Notes under the pieces: model-generated
The model's input: the letters and a program-made list of their open reading frames with translations, nothing else
Databases searched by the model: none
What the model was told of the DNA's origin: nothing
Position numbers and translations under genes: made by a program
Part shown: positions 16,052 through 24,946 of the stretch, in pieces
Layout of the letters: every line of letters starts with the position of its first letter
Position numbering within the stretch: the stretch's first letter is position 1
Origin: Runella limosa DSM 17973
GTDB lineage: Bacteria; Bacteroidota; Bacteroidia; Cytophagales; Spirosomataceae
Assembly: GCF_000482465.1 (NCBI RefSeq)
Contig: NZ_AXVJ01000025.1
Span: 62,001 to 126,000 of the forward strand
Direction of reading: 5' to 3'
Length of the DNA: 64,000 nt

Positions 16052-17044
16052 TTGAACCAAGTAATTGACAACCACGGGCGCCCCATCAACTACCTACGGC
16101 TGGCAGTAACCGACCGCTGTAACTTGCGTTGTTTTTACTGTATGCCCGAGGAAGGCATCAAATATGTGCCCAAACCGCATCTTCTGACGTGGGAAGAAAT
16201 GGAGCGAGTTATCCGCATTTTGGTACGCATGGGGGTGGACAAAGTTCGGATTACGGGGGGCGAGCCTTTTGTACGGCGAGGAATTATGGAGTTTTTGGAA
16301 GAACTCAGTCAAATCGAAGGTTTACAGCAAATCAACATCACGACCAACGGGGTACTCACTGCACCGCTAGTACCTGATTTAAAAAGAATTGGGATTAAAT
16401 CGGTCAACCTCAGTTTAGATAGTCTCGACCGTCAACGCTTTTTTGACATTACGCGTCGCGATGAATTTCCGAACGTGTGGCAGACGTTTGAAGCCCTCCA
16501 AGCTTACAATATTTCGACCAAAATAAACACGGTCGTCATGTCAGGAAAAAATACGGACGACATTATCCCAATGGCCGAGCTCACACGTCACTCTGCCGTC
16601 AGTGTACGTTTTATTGAAGAAATGCCTTTCAATGGCGACGGCGCGCACGAATACCAAGAATTTTGGAATTATCCTCGGATTTTGGACGAGCTAAAAAAAG
16701 CGTATCCTGGCATTTATAAACTCCCCGACCCTCCTGCCTCTACATCTTATAATTATCAAATTCCTGGGCACCAGGGTACGATTGGCATCATTGCGGCCTT
16801 CAGTCGCACGTTTTGTGGTACTTGTAATCGACTTCGCCTAACCCCGCAAGGTCAGTTCAGGACATGTCTATACGACGATGGAGTTTTTAACATTCGTGAC
16901 TTGATTCGGCAAGGGCTCAACGACGAGACCCTCCAAACGTACATTTACGAAGCACTACAAAACAGGGCAAAAGATGGCTTTGAAGCCGAAGCTAGACGTA
17001 AAGTGGGTGTGGTTTCGGAATCTATGTCAACCATTGGAGGGTAA
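16052..17044 (+). CDS. moaA: GTP 3',8-cyclase MoaA
   Basis: A 330-residue radical SAM enzyme that starts molybdenum cofactor synthesis by converting GTP to 3',8-cyclo-H2GTP. The N-terminal cluster ligands are C23, C27 and C30 (CNLRCFYC); the C-terminal GTP-binding cluster ligands are C255, C258 and C272 (CX2CX13C). The protein ends in the conserved Gly-Gly needed for activity. The start is a TTG at 16052, supported by the usual GRPINYLRLAVTDRC spacing. No other moa or moe genes are nearby; a molybdopterin-dependent oxidoreductase lies at 32.8-33.5 kb. It converges on the NUMOD4/HNH gene with a 13-base gap. Confidence 0.95.
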   Translation: MNQVIDNHGRPINYLRLAVTDRCNLRCFYCMPEEGIKYVPKPHLLTWEEMERVIRILVRMGVDKVRITGGEPFVRRGIMEFLEELSQIEGLQQINITTNGVLTAPLVPDLKRIGIKSVNLSLDSLDRQRFFDITRRDEFPNVWQTFEALQAYNISTKINTVVMSGKNTDDIIPMAELTRHSAVSVRFIEEMPFNGDGAHEYQEFWNYPRILDELKKAYPGIYKLPDPPASTSYNYQIPGHQGTIGIIAAFSRTFCGTCNRLRLTPQGQFRTCLYDDGVFNIRDLIRQGLNDETLQTYIYEALQNRAKDGFEAEARRKVGVVSESMSTIGG

Positions 17045-17057
17045 TCATCCCTCTTTT

Positions 17058-17630
17058 TTATTCATCATCAATTTTCACGTTCTTCCAGTTTTCTCCCGAA
17101 CGGATACGATTGAGCTGCGTATGCGTAATGCCAAATTGCTTTGCAATCATTTTTAAGCGGTTTTTATCACTTTTCAGCATCTTTTTAATCATCCTTACTT
17201 TAGGTTCGGTGAGCTTGTAATTACGGGTACGTATCGGAATCTGGCGATTGATTACCGCTGGATTGTTGCGGTTGTGCTCCACCATTTCATCTTTGGTCGC
17301 CCATTTTAGGTTTTCGGCACGGTTATTTTGTTTATCAAAATCTAGGTGAATGACGTACTTAGCATTTTCACTTTCTTTTTTTACAAACAAGTCGGCCACT
17401 AATTTATGCACGTATCGGTTGATGGTTTTGCCCCCTGTAATGCGAATATTTAGAGAGCGATACCCCTGAATCACAGACCCTTTGATTACTTTCCCTTGAT
17501 TATCTTCTCCCTGAAAGCTCGCCAAGCGGCCATAGTTAGACACTCTATAATGGGGCGGATTTTCAACTCCTTCAAACTCAATTCGTACCCACTTCTCGTT
17601 CCAGTAGTTTGCTATTTTATTATCAGCCAT
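17058..17630 (-). CDS. NUMOD4/HNH endonuclease-like protein
   Basis: A 190-residue protein from the ATG at 17630. Residues 9-40 (YWNEKWVRIEFEG..., YRVSNYGRLASF) match the NUMOD4 DNA-binding module. A following HNH-type region has VHKLVADLF and VIHLDFDKQNNRAENLKW, the shape of the bacteriophage-type HNH nuclease fold. The C-terminal part (LTEPKVRMIKKML... ITHTQLNRIRSGENW) looks like a helix-turn-helix. Such proteins resemble homing endonucleases, but this one is free-standing and is not inside an intron or intein. Whether it still cleaves DNA or acts as a regulator cannot be decided from sequence. It may be a mobile passenger. Confidence 0.75.
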   Translation of the reverse strand: MADNKIANYWNEKWVRIEFEGVENPPHYRVSNYGRLASFQGEDNQGKVIKGSVIQGYRSLNIRITGGKTINRYVHKLVADLFVKKESENAKYVIHLDFDKQNNRAENLKWATKDEMVEHNRNNPAVINRQIPIRTRNYKLTEPKVRMIKKMLKSDKNRLKMIAKQFGITHTQLNRIRSGENWKNVKIDDE

Positions 17631-17753
17631 GGTTCTTGTGTTGTTGATTTTTTCAATCCCAGCAATCATACTTTTTCAATACATTTGTGCATTGTCAGTA
17701 CAACTAACTGGTGCTTTTTATTGTTTTAAAATTACTATCAATCAAGTCTTAAA

Positions 17754-18113
17754 ATGAAAAAAACGCTCATCCTTGGGGCTTCTACCAACCCAGAACGCTA
17801 CGCATTTCTTGCGGCACACCGTATTAGCAATCACGGCCATCCCATTGAGTTGGTAGGACTCAAAGAGGGCGTTGTTGCGGGTCAACAGATACATACTGAT
17901 AAACCAGCCTTTGACGATATTGATACAGTTAGCTTATACGTTGGGCCACGCAATCAACCCGAATGGTACGATTACATTGTGTCATTACATCCAAAACGAG
18001 TTATTTTTAACCCTGGCACAGAAAACGATGAATTTGTCGCTTTGTTGACACAAAACGGAATCGAAGCCCAAGAAGCCTGTACACTTGTGCTTCTTTCGAT
18101 TGGTGCGTATTAA
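17754..18113 (+). CDS. CoA-binding domain protein (YccU-like)
   Basis: A 119-residue single-domain protein of the CoA_binding_2 family with a Rossmann-like fold. The N-terminal nucleotide loop is KKTLILGASTNPERYA, and later landmarks are SLYVGP near residue 61, then VIFNPGTEN and EACTLVLL. These match small YccU-like proteins that bind coenzyme A in structures, with no proven enzymatic role. The length is typical for the short Bacteroidota version. It stands alone, followed by the inverted-repeat structure at 18122. Confidence 0.8.
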   Translation: MKKTLILGASTNPERYAFLAAHRISNHGHPIELVGLKEGVVAGQQIHTDKPAFDDIDTVSLYVGPRNQPEWYDYIVSLHPKRVIFNPGTENDEFVALLTQNGIEAQEACTLVLLSIGAY

Positions 18114-18121
18114 GCCTATGT

Positions 18122-18203
18122 TTTAGTGTTTGATAGCGGGTAAGTCAGTGGTAATTGGTGTGGTTTTTGTTGGTAAGTAGGACTACCCTTATCAAACACT
18201 AAA
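18122..18203. repeat. Long-armed inverted repeat between CoA-binding gene and mtaB
   Basis: Perfect 14-base arms (TTTAGTGTTTGATA at 18122-18135 and its complement at 18190-18203) enclose 54 bases rich in GGTAA and GTGG units. The gene upstream ends at 18113. It may be a long-loop terminator or a structured RNA; no T-run follows. Confidence 0.5.
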
Positions 18204-18316
18204 TTAATGAAATGGTTTTCAAATCAAACAAGATGTTCTTTCTTTTTTATTATTTTTTCTCCAATACTATCCCTAAAAGAACGCTTTTTGTCCTTACTTA
18301 CTCTTGTGTTGCTCAA

Positions 18317-19645
18317 TTAGTGGTGAAAAACTTCTGTTTCTACCTCCCGCACCTCTACTTGGCCCTCCGCGTTAATCTCGATCAGTTGCAGCCGTTTTAC
18401 CTCATTGATGAGCAGCGGGTCGTATTTGGCCGTCACACGCACGTAGTTTTCGGTAAAGCCTTGCATATTACCATCAACCACTTCGTCCTCAAATAGCACC
18501 GTCCGCTCGGTGCCTAATTGGCCTTCATAAAACGCCCTGCGTTTTTTATCGGACAAAATATGGAGCATTTTTGACCGTTCTGCCCGCTGCGACTGCGGCA
18601 CAACTGGCTTTATATCAACCGCCAACGTATTAGGTCGTTCAGAATAGGTAAATACGTGTAAGTAGGAAATCGGGAGCTCATTCAAGAAGTTATACGTTTC
18701 CAAGAACTCTTCTTTTGTCTCGCCAGGATGCCCTACGATCACATCCACGCCGATACAACAGTCAGGCATCAATTCTTTGATTTTCGTCACTCTATCTACG
18801 TACAACTCACGACGGTAACGACGGCGCATCAAACCCAATACTTTGTTTGAGCCCGATTGAAGTGGAATATGGAAATGCGGCACAAAACGCTTTGATTGAG
18901 CCACAAATGCTATAATTTCGTCCGTCAGCAAATTGGGTTCAATCGAAGAAATACGAAAACGCTCAATTCCTTCTACTTCGTCTAGCGCTTGGACAAGTTC
19001 AAAAAAAGTTTCAGTTCGTGTGCCATCGTGGAGGCCAAAATCACCAATATTTACCCCTGTAAGCACGATTTCTTTCACCCCCCGTGCTGCAATTTCGTGC
19101 GCAGCTTTTACCACATTTTCTACGGTATCGGAGCGGCTTTTGCCTCGTGCCAGCGGAATGGTACAATACGCACAAGGATAATCACAGCCGTCTTGTACCT
19201 TCAAAAAAGTGCGCGTACGGTCATTGAGAGAATACGAAACGTGGTAGTCAACGGCCTCTTCAATCGGCGATGCGATGACCCGTCCGGGCTGCGCAACGGG
19301 CGCTTTGACAAATCCATCCAATAAATCTATCAACCGAAACTTTTCGGCGGCACCAAGTACGGCGTCCACGCCTGGAATTTCGGAAATTTCTTGCGGTTTT
19401 AATTGCGCATAGCAGCCAATGATAGCTACATAACCGTTGGGATTTATCCCCTGCGCTTCCCTGACGATTTTACGGCATTTTTTGTCGGCATTGTCTGTGA
19501 CCGAACAAGTATTGATGATGAAGATATCGGGCTGTTCGTTGAAGGCTACCTTTTGATACCCTTTTTGCTCAAACATCCTTGATATACTGGAAGTTTCGGA
19601 ATAATTGAGCTTACACCCCAATGTATAAAATGCAACTTTTTTCAT
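18317..19645 (-). CDS. mtaB: tRNA t6A37 methylthiotransferase MtaB
   Basis: A 442-residue radical SAM methylthiotransferase that adds a methylthio group to t6A at position 37 of certain tRNAs. The N-terminal UPF0004 domain holds three cluster cysteines (C11, C47, C78); the radical SAM motif is C154, C158, C161 (CDYPCAYC). A TRAM-like domain forms the C-terminus. The LGCKLNYSE start is typical of MtaB rather than MiaB or RimO. A TAATTTTG promoter-like element lies only 5 bases before the ATG, so the transcript may be nearly leaderless. Confidence 0.93.
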   Translation of the reverse strand: MKKVAFYTLGCKLNYSETSSISRMFEQKGYQKVAFNEQPDIFIINTCSVTDNADKKCRKIVREAQGINPNGYVAIIGCYAQLKPQEISEIPGVDAVLGAAEKFRLIDLLDGFVKAPVAQPGRVIASPIEEAVDYHVSYSLNDRTRTFLKVQDGCDYPCAYCTIPLARGKSRSDTVENVVKAAHEIAARGVKEIVLTGVNIGDFGLHDGTRTETFFELVQALDEVEGIERFRISSIEPNLLTDEIIAFVAQSKRFVPHFHIPLQSGSNKVLGLMRRRYRRELYVDRVTKIKELMPDCCIGVDVIVGHPGETKEEFLETYNFLNELPISYLHVFTYSERPNTLAVDIKPVVPQSQRAERSKMLHILSDKKRRAFYEGQLGTERTVLFEDEVVDGNMQGFTENYVRVTAKYDPLLINEVKRLQLIEINAEGQVEVREVETEVFHH

Positions 19646-19649
19646 GGTG

Positions 19650-19682
19650 CAAAATTAGTGATAATACTCGTTTGGGCGACAA
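19650..19682 (-). promoter_or_regulatory. Possible promoter of mtaB
   Basis: On the minus strand TTG (19680-19682) is followed after 22 bases by TAATTTTG (19650-19657). The -7 element ends just before the ATG at 19643-19645, implying a very short or missing leader. Confidence 0.35.
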
Positions 19683-19725
19683 ACAATCCATATATTCGTC
19701 AAATCCTTCAATGGAAACCCATAAC

Positions 19726-19757
19726 TTTGTCAATCAAACAAAAAAAATATATGTTTG
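19726..19757 (+). promoter_or_regulatory. Promoter of glnN
   Basis: TTTG (19726-19729), a 20-base spacer and TATGTTTG (19750-19757) fit the Bacteroidota sigma consensus TTTG / TAnnTTTG closely. The start codon lies 55 bases downstream. Confidence 0.7.
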
Positions 19758-19811
19758 GTGCCTATTCCAAAAACAGTTGATTTTCATTTCTAATTACCCG
19801 ATACTTCATTT

Positions 19812-22001
19812 ATGGCAAATATGAGATTCAAGGCCCTTGAAACGGCCCATAACCGCGCAACAATCAGTGTAACACCCCCAAGCGATAAAGTAGCCGATTA
19901 TTACGGTTCATATACTTTCAGCGACGACGTTATGAAATCGTTGCTAACCCCCGAAGCTTATTATAAAGTTTCCAATGCGATAAAATCTGGTTCACGCATT
20001 GACCGTGAAATTGCCGATGAAGTAGCCGCAGCCATGAAATCGTGGGCAACTTCCAAAGGCGCAACACATTACACCCACTGGTTTCAACCCTTAACGGGCG
20101 GAACTGCCGAAAAACACGACGCGTTTTTTGACGTGACAGCCCAAGGAAAAGCCATTGAAAAATTTAAAGGCAGTGCCCTCGTTCAGCAAGAGCCCGATGC
20201 CTCTTCGTTTCCAAGCGGGGGCTTACGTGCGACATTTGAAGCACGAGGCTATACGGGTTGGGATCCCAGTTCGCCCGCTTTTTTGATGGACAATGGCGCA
20301 GGTGGAAAAACACTCTGTATTCCGTCGGTCTTCATTTCTTATACAGGTGAGGCATTGGATTACAAAACGCCCATTTTACGCGCCCTTCATGTACTCGACA
20401 AAGCCGCCACGGCCGTGATGTATTATTTTGACCGTAATGTGGAAAAAGTAACCGCCACACTTGGCGCCGAACAAGAATATTTTTTGGTTGACAAAGCCCT
20501 TTATTATGCCCGTCCTGATTTGATGATGTCGGGGCGGACAGTTTTTGGCCACTCACCTGCTAAGGGTCAACAGCTTGAAGATCACTACTTTGGCTCTATT
20601 CCACCCCGCGTAAATGCGTTTATGGTTGATTTTGAGTACGAGGCATGGAAATTGGGGATTCCCGTGCGTACCCGTCACAATGAAGTAGCCCCAGGACAGT
20701 TTGAATGTGCGCCTACGTTTGAGGAACTCAACTTAGCCATTGACCACAACGCCCTGTTGATGGACTTGATGCACAAAGTAGCCGAAAAGCACAACTTTAA
20801 GGTTCTTTTCCACGAAAAACCATTCGCGGGTATCAACGGAAGTGGAAAACATAACAACTGGTCGATGATGACCGACACAGGTGTGAACCTGTTAGCACCT
20901 AGCAGCAAACCCAAAGAAACCCTTCGTTTCTTAACGTTTATGATGAATACCGTGAAGGCTGTTCACGACCACGCTGATTTGCTGCGGGCGTCGATTGCCT
21001 CCGCTGGCAACGAATACCGCTTGGGCGCCAACGAAGCTCCGCCTGCGATTGTCTCCATTTTCTTAGGCGATGAGTTAATTCGCTTGCTCGAAACGCTTGA
21101 AAACCGTGGGGAAATTCAGCTTGAAAAAGGAGACAACGTATTTTATAAACTGGGAATTACGCGCACCCCTCCCCTTATGCGCGACAACACCGACCGCAAC
21201 CGTACGTCGCCATTTGCTTTTACAGGAAATAAGTTTGAGTACCGCGCCGTCGGAGGAAGTGCCAACAGCGCCTCCCCAATGATTATTCTCAATACGATTG
21301 TGGCCAACCAACTCCAAGAGTTCCGCAAAGAACTCGAAGTGCGCCTCGAAGCTGGGGAGAAAAAAGAATTGGCGATTGTCGATATTCTTAAAAACTACTA
21401 CCGCCATTCTAAGCGTATTTTGTTTCAGGGAAATGGATATTCTGAAGATTGGATCCAAGAAGCTGCCGAGCGTGGTCTGACAAATATCGCCTCTACCCCC
21501 GTTGCGCTTGAGAAGTACATTGAACCGTCGGCGATTGCTGTGCTCGAAAAAATGGGCGTCTTGACCGAACGTGAAATACACGCACGTTATGAGATTGAGC
21601 TCGAAAATTACATTAAAAAAGTACAGATTGAGTCACGGGTGATTGGCGATTTGGCCCTCAACCACGTCGTATCAACCACTGTAAAATATCAGTTTCAGTT
21701 GGCTCAAACAGCCAAGGCACTGGTAGAGCTAGATTTAACAGAAGAAGCACAACCACTAAAGGAGTTGATTCGGGAAGTATCTCAACGAGTTTTGACCATC
21801 AAGCAATCAGTGGACGCGATGACCGAAGCCCGAAAAAAAGCGAATAATACGGAAGACCTCGTCGAGCGTGCCGTTTTATACGGCTCAGAAGTAAAAGACT
21901 ATTTTGAAAAAATTCGCTACGAGGTTGATAAGCTGGAGTTACTCATCGACGATGAAGACTGGCCGCTTGTCAAATACCGCGAAATGCTTTTTGTAAAATA
22001 A
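19812..22001 (+). CDS. glnN: Glutamine synthetase type III
   Basis: A 729-residue GSIII enzyme making glutamine from glutamate and ammonia with ATP, the main glutamine synthetase form in Bacteroidota. The length (about 730) fits type III rather than the 450-470 of type I. Landmarks are the THYTHWFQPLTG segment near residue 80, LGAEQEYFLVD near 220 with metal-binding Glu residues, RHNEVAPGQFECAP near 285, the GSGKHNNWS segment near 345 and NRTSPFAFTGNKFEYRAVG near 460. The gene has its own well-formed promoter and ends before a 12-bp hairpin at 22013. No PII or ammonium transporter genes are adjacent. Confidence 0.95.
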   Translation: MANMRFKALETAHNRATISVTPPSDKVADYYGSYTFSDDVMKSLLTPEAYYKVSNAIKSGSRIDREIADEVAAAMKSWATSKGATHYTHWFQPLTGGTAEKHDAFFDVTAQGKAIEKFKGSALVQQEPDASSFPSGGLRATFEARGYTGWDPSSPAFLMDNGAGGKTLCIPSVFISYTGEALDYKTPILRALHVLDKAATAVMYYFDRNVEKVTATLGAEQEYFLVDKALYYARPDLMMSGRTVFGHSPAKGQQLEDHYFGSIPPRVNAFMVDFEYEAWKLGIPVRTRHNEVAPGQFECAPTFEELNLAIDHNALLMDLMHKVAEKHNFKVLFHEKPFAGINGSGKHNNWSMMTDTGVNLLAPSSKPKETLRFLTFMMNTVKAVHDHADLLRASIASAGNEYRLGANEAPPAIVSIFLGDELIRLLETLENRGEIQLEKGDNVFYKLGITRTPPLMRDNTDRNRTSPFAFTGNKFEYRAVGGSANSASPMIILNTIVANQLQEFRKELEVRLEAGEKKELAIVDILKNYYRHSKRILFQGNGYSEDWIQEAAERGLTNIASTPVALEKYIEPSAIAVLEKMGVLTEREIHARYEIELENYIKKVQIESRVIGDLALNHVVSTTVKYQFQLAQTAKALVELDLTEEAQPLKELIREVSQRVLTIKQSVDAMTEARKKANNTEDLVERAVLYGSEVKDYFEKIRYEVDKLELLIDDEDWPLVKYREMLFVK

Positions 22002-22012
22002 TTCATACCATC

Positions 22013-22045
22013 ACCTTCTCGAAAATTTGAAACTTTCGAGAAGGT
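22013..22045 (+). repeat. Inverted repeat between glnN and nuoA
   Basis: Perfect 12-base arms (ACCTTCTCGAAA at 22013-22024 and its complement at 22034-22045) with a 9-base loop, 11 bases after the glnN stop and 23 before the nuoA start. There is no T-run. It may separate the two mRNAs by processing or damp read-through. Confidence 0.6.
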
Positions 22046-22068
22046 ACAGACGTGCTATCGACACAACT

Positions 22069-22542
22069 ATGATTTCAGAATTTGGGGTAATCCTTTTGTT
22101 TATTTTCGCGGCGATTGCGCTTATTGCCATCATGTTGACGCTTGCCAAAGTAATACGCCCTCACCGACCAAACGAGGAAAAACTCACGACCTACGAGTCA
22201 GGGGAAGACCCTGTTGGCAATGCCAATGTGCAGTTTAATGTGCGCTTTTACGTCATTGCCATCGTTTTTCTTCTTTTTGAAGTTGAGCTTATTTTTCTTT
22301 TTCCGTGGGCAGTCGTTTTTGGGCAAGAAAACCTCATTCGCCAAACCGATGGTCTTTGGGGCTGGTTTTCGCTGGTAGAAATGTCGGTATTTGTGGGGGT
22401 TCTTATTTTGGGTTTGGCCTATGCTTGGAGCAAAGGTTACTTAGACTGGGTACGACCACGTCCGCAACTTCCCGACGTTCAGACGAAAGTCCCCTCCCAA
22501 CTTTACCAAAAAATCAACGAAAAATACGCCCAAAAGAAATAA
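22069..22542 (+). CDS. nuoA: NADH-quinone oxidoreductase subunit A, stand-alone
   Basis: A 157-residue subunit A of respiratory complex I with three membrane helices (about 5-27, 58-84 and 98-121). The family signature runs from TYESGEDP (41-48) through NVRFYVIAIVFLLFEVE to FLFPW (76-80). The ATG at 22069 was chosen because it starts just before helix 1; an upstream in-frame start at 22027 lies inside the hairpin. The C-terminal tail after residue 125 is longer than in many NuoA proteins. NuoB and other nuo genes do not follow: the next gene runs the other way after a terminator, so nuoA is separated from the rest of complex I. Confidence 0.93.
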   Translation: MISEFGVILLFIFAAIALIAIMLTLAKVIRPHRPNEEKLTTYESGEDPVGNANVQFNVRFYVIAIVFLLFEVELIFLFPWAVVFGQENLIRQTDGLWGWFSLVEMSVFVGVLILGLAYAWSKGYLDWVRPRPQLPDVQTKVPSQLYQKINEKYAQKK

Positions 22543-22554
22543 CCATTGTTGCAG

Positions 22555-22606
22555 AAAAAGCGAAGTCCCACCAAGATTAAAAACCTCGGTGGGACTTCGC
22601 TTTTTT
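22555..22606. terminator. Bidirectional terminator between nuoA and the FKBP gene
   Basis: Long stem of 18 bases (AAAAAGCGAAGTCCCACC at 22555-22572 with its complement ending at 22606), A-rich before and T-rich after, so it can serve both convergent genes. Confidence 0.9.
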
Positions 22607-22619
22607 GGTTTTCGTCCGC

Positions 22620-23051
22620 TTAGTTGACTCCTACCAATTCAATTTCAAACACCAAATCTTGCCCAGCAAGTGGGTGATTTGCGTCCACGATAATTTGAGT
22701 CTCGTTTACTTGCACCACCGTTACAGGAATCGGCTGTGGATTTCCGTCTTGGTGCATGTTCAATTGCATCCCAATCTCAAACGGAATATCATCTGGCAGT
22801 TCAGAACGTTCAAAGGGCAAAATAAGCTCTTCTTGCGCTGGCCCGTATGCCTCTTCTACTGGAATATGTACAGTTTTTTTATCACCAATGGTCATTCCTT
22901 GAATCCCGTTATCAAACCCTGGAATCACCATGCCCGAGCCTAATTGAAATTGCAGAGGTTCACGACCTTCTGACGAGTCGAACAACGTACCGTCGGTCAA
23001 CGTCCCTTTATAGTGTACCTGTACGGTATCACCTGCTTTTGCTACACTCAT
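22620..23051 (-). CDS. SlyD-like FKBP-type peptidyl-prolyl isomerase
   Basis: A 143-residue cytoplasmic folding helper. It starts with the FKBP core (VHYKGTLTDGTLFDSS at about 12-27, then GREPLQFQLGSGMVIPGF), and the chaperone-like insert-in-flap region follows (VHIPVEEAYGP to about residue 125), ending with NHPLAGQDLVFEIELV. This order is that of SlyD. The His-rich metal-binding tail of E. coli SlyD is absent, as in many SlyD-like proteins. It lies 27 bases downstream of proS on the same strand and may be co-transcribed with it. Confidence 0.9.
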   Translation of the reverse strand: MSVAKAGDTVQVHYKGTLTDGTLFDSSEGREPLQFQLGSGMVIPGFDNGIQGMTIGDKKTVHIPVEEAYGPAQEELILPFERSELPDDIPFEIGMQLNMHQDGNPQPIPVTVVQVNETQIIVDANHPLAGQDLVFEIELVGVN

Positions 23052-23078
23052 GTTATTTATTTTTGAATTAAATGATTC

Positions 23079-24554
23079 TTAATAAGCCCTTGCAAACAAT
23101 ACCCGACGCGTTGAAGGTTTACCCGTCAGGATACACGTTCCTTCTTCTTCTGGGGCATTGTATGGAATACAACGAATGGTGGCTTTGGTTTCGTCTTTGA
23201 TACGGTCTTCGGTTTCAGACGTACCATCCCAGTGAGCCAATACAAATCCTCCCTTTTCGTCAAGAACTTGTTTGAACTCCTCGTAAGTATCCACCTTGTG
23301 GGTATTTGTTTCGCGGAATGCCAGTGCTTTTTGGTAGATATTTTTCTGAATATCCTCCAACAACTGCTCAATGTATTCCACAATTCCTTCGAGCGAAACC
23401 GTCGTTTTCTCTTTCGTATCACGACGCGCAATTTCAACCGTACCATTTTCCAAATCGCGCGCCCCCATAGCTAACCGAACGGGCACACCACGGAGTTCAT
23501 ATTCAGCAAATTTCCAACCAGGTTTGTTTGCATCCGAATCATCAAATTTGACACTGATTCCGATGCGTTTTAAGCCCTTCATAATCTCTTTCACTTTGTC
23601 AGAAATTTGGCCTAATTGCTCTTCGTTGCGGTAAATAGGCACAATGACCACTTGAATTGGCGCCAATTTTGGAGGCAAAACCAAGCCTGAGTCGTCCGAA
23701 TGTGCCATGACAAGCGCCCCCATCAAACGTGTACTCACCCCCCAAGAAGTACCCCACACGTATTCTAAGCCACCGCCTTTGCTTTGGAATTTTACATCAA
23801 ATGCTTTGGCAAAATTTTGTCCTAAGAAATGCGACGTTCCTGCTTGCAGGGCTTTTCCATCTTGCATCATGGCTTCGATACACAATGTTTCTTCAGCACC
23901 AGCAAAACGCTCATTGGCAGTTTTGTAACCTTTTATCACGGGCATTGCCATCCATTCTTCAGCAAAACGGGCATATACCTCCAACATCTGACGGGTTTCG
24001 GCCATGGCTTCGTCGGCCGTAGCGTGCGCCGTGTGTCCTTCTTGCCAAAGAAATTCGGCTGTGCGTAAAAACAAGCGCGTACGCATTTCCCAACGCACGA
24101 CGTTCGCCCATTGGTTAATCAGCAATGGCAAATCGCGGTACGACTGAATCCAGTTTTTATACGTACTCCAAATCACCGTTTCTGACGTTGGGCGCACGAT
24201 TAGCTCTTCTTCTAGTTTTGCATCTGGATCCACAATTACCCCACTCCCATCTGGGGCATTTTTGAGGCGATAGTGCGTTACGACCGCACACTCTTTGGCA
24301 AAACCCTCCACGTGGCTTGCTTCTTTACTCAAATATGATTTGGGAATAAAAAGCGGAAAATACGCATTGGTATGCCCCGTTTCTTTGAACATATCATCAA
24401 GGGCTCGTTGCATTTTTTCCCAAATAGAAAAACCGTATGGCTTTATCACCATACACCCTCTTACCGCCGAATTTTCGGCCAAATCTGCTCTTTTAACTAA
24501 TTCGTTGTACCACTCAGAATAATTATCGCCACGGCTCGGAATCGCGTTTGCCAT
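23079..24554 (-). CDS. proS: Prolyl-tRNA synthetase, archaeal/eukaryotic type
   Basis: A 491-residue class II synthetase charging tRNA-Pro. The length and the order of parts (catalytic core, anticodon domain near 290-390, then a C-terminal zinc-domain-like region ending in a tyrosine, FARAY) mark the short eukaryote/archaea-like ProRS, which lacks the editing insertion of the 570-residue bacterial type. Visible motifs include [20 protein letters not shown] and [27 protein letters not shown]. This form is common in Bacteroidota. The 392 bases upstream (24555-24946) hold only AT-rich sequence and the promoter of the next gene. Confidence 0.95.
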   Translation of the reverse strand: MANAIPSRGDNYSEWYNELVKRADLAENSAVRGCMVIKPYGFSIWEKMQRALDDMFKETGHTNAYFPLFIPKSYLSKEASHVEGFAKECAVVTHYRLKNAPDGSGVIVDPDAKLEEELIVRPTSETVIWSTYKNWIQSYRDLPLLINQWANVVRWEMRTRLFLRTAEFLWQEGHTAHATADEAMAETRQMLEVYARFAEEWMAMPVIKGYKTANERFAGAEETLCIEAMMQDGKALQAGTSHFLGQNFAKAFDVKFQSKGGGLEYVWGTSWGVSTRLMGALVMAHSDDSGLVLPPKLAPIQVVIVPIYRNEEQLGQISDKVKEIMKGLKRIGISVKFDDSDANKPGWKFAEYELRGVPVRLAMGARDLENGTVEIARRDTKEKTTVSLEGIVEYIEQLLEDIQKNIYQKALAFRETNTHKVDTYEEFKQVLDEKGGFVLAHWDGTSETEDRIKDETKATIRCIPYNAPEEEGTCILTGKPSTRRVLFARAY

Positions 24555-24828
24555 CGTTAGTATTTGTTACAGGTTTACTCTTGAACTTTACAGTCACTTA
24601 GTTGACTTTTTCCTCTTTTTAATTGTCGAATGCGCCTTCTACCAATTTAAAATTTTTTAATTTTTATGCACTGATAGTCAAAGGCTTAAACGTATTTTAC
24701 ACACTTATACCGCTTTAAATGCTAATTATCAGTATTTTGTGGTATTGAGTGTGAAGTTGACATTTATAATTCTTTGATTTTCAATTATTTTACTAATAAT
24801 AACCCATTAGTTTTTTTATAAAAAATCC

Positions 24829-24858
24829 TTGCAAAGATACTTTTTTATCCTAAATTTG
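24829..24858 (+). promoter_or_regulatory. Promoter of the Asn/Ser/Tyr-rich lipoprotein gene
   Basis: TTG (24829-24831), a 19-base spacer and TAAATTTG (24851-24858) form a textbook Bacteroidota sigma-type promoter. Transcription should begin near 24865, giving a leader of about 80 bases. The rest of the 24555-24946 gap shows nothing else. Confidence 0.75.
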
Positions 24859-24946
24859 TGTCGAAACTGAATCAGAATCCATCAAAATAACGTTTTATAG
24901 GTAGCAGGGCCTGATTTCTAACTGAACATAAAACATTTTGAACACC

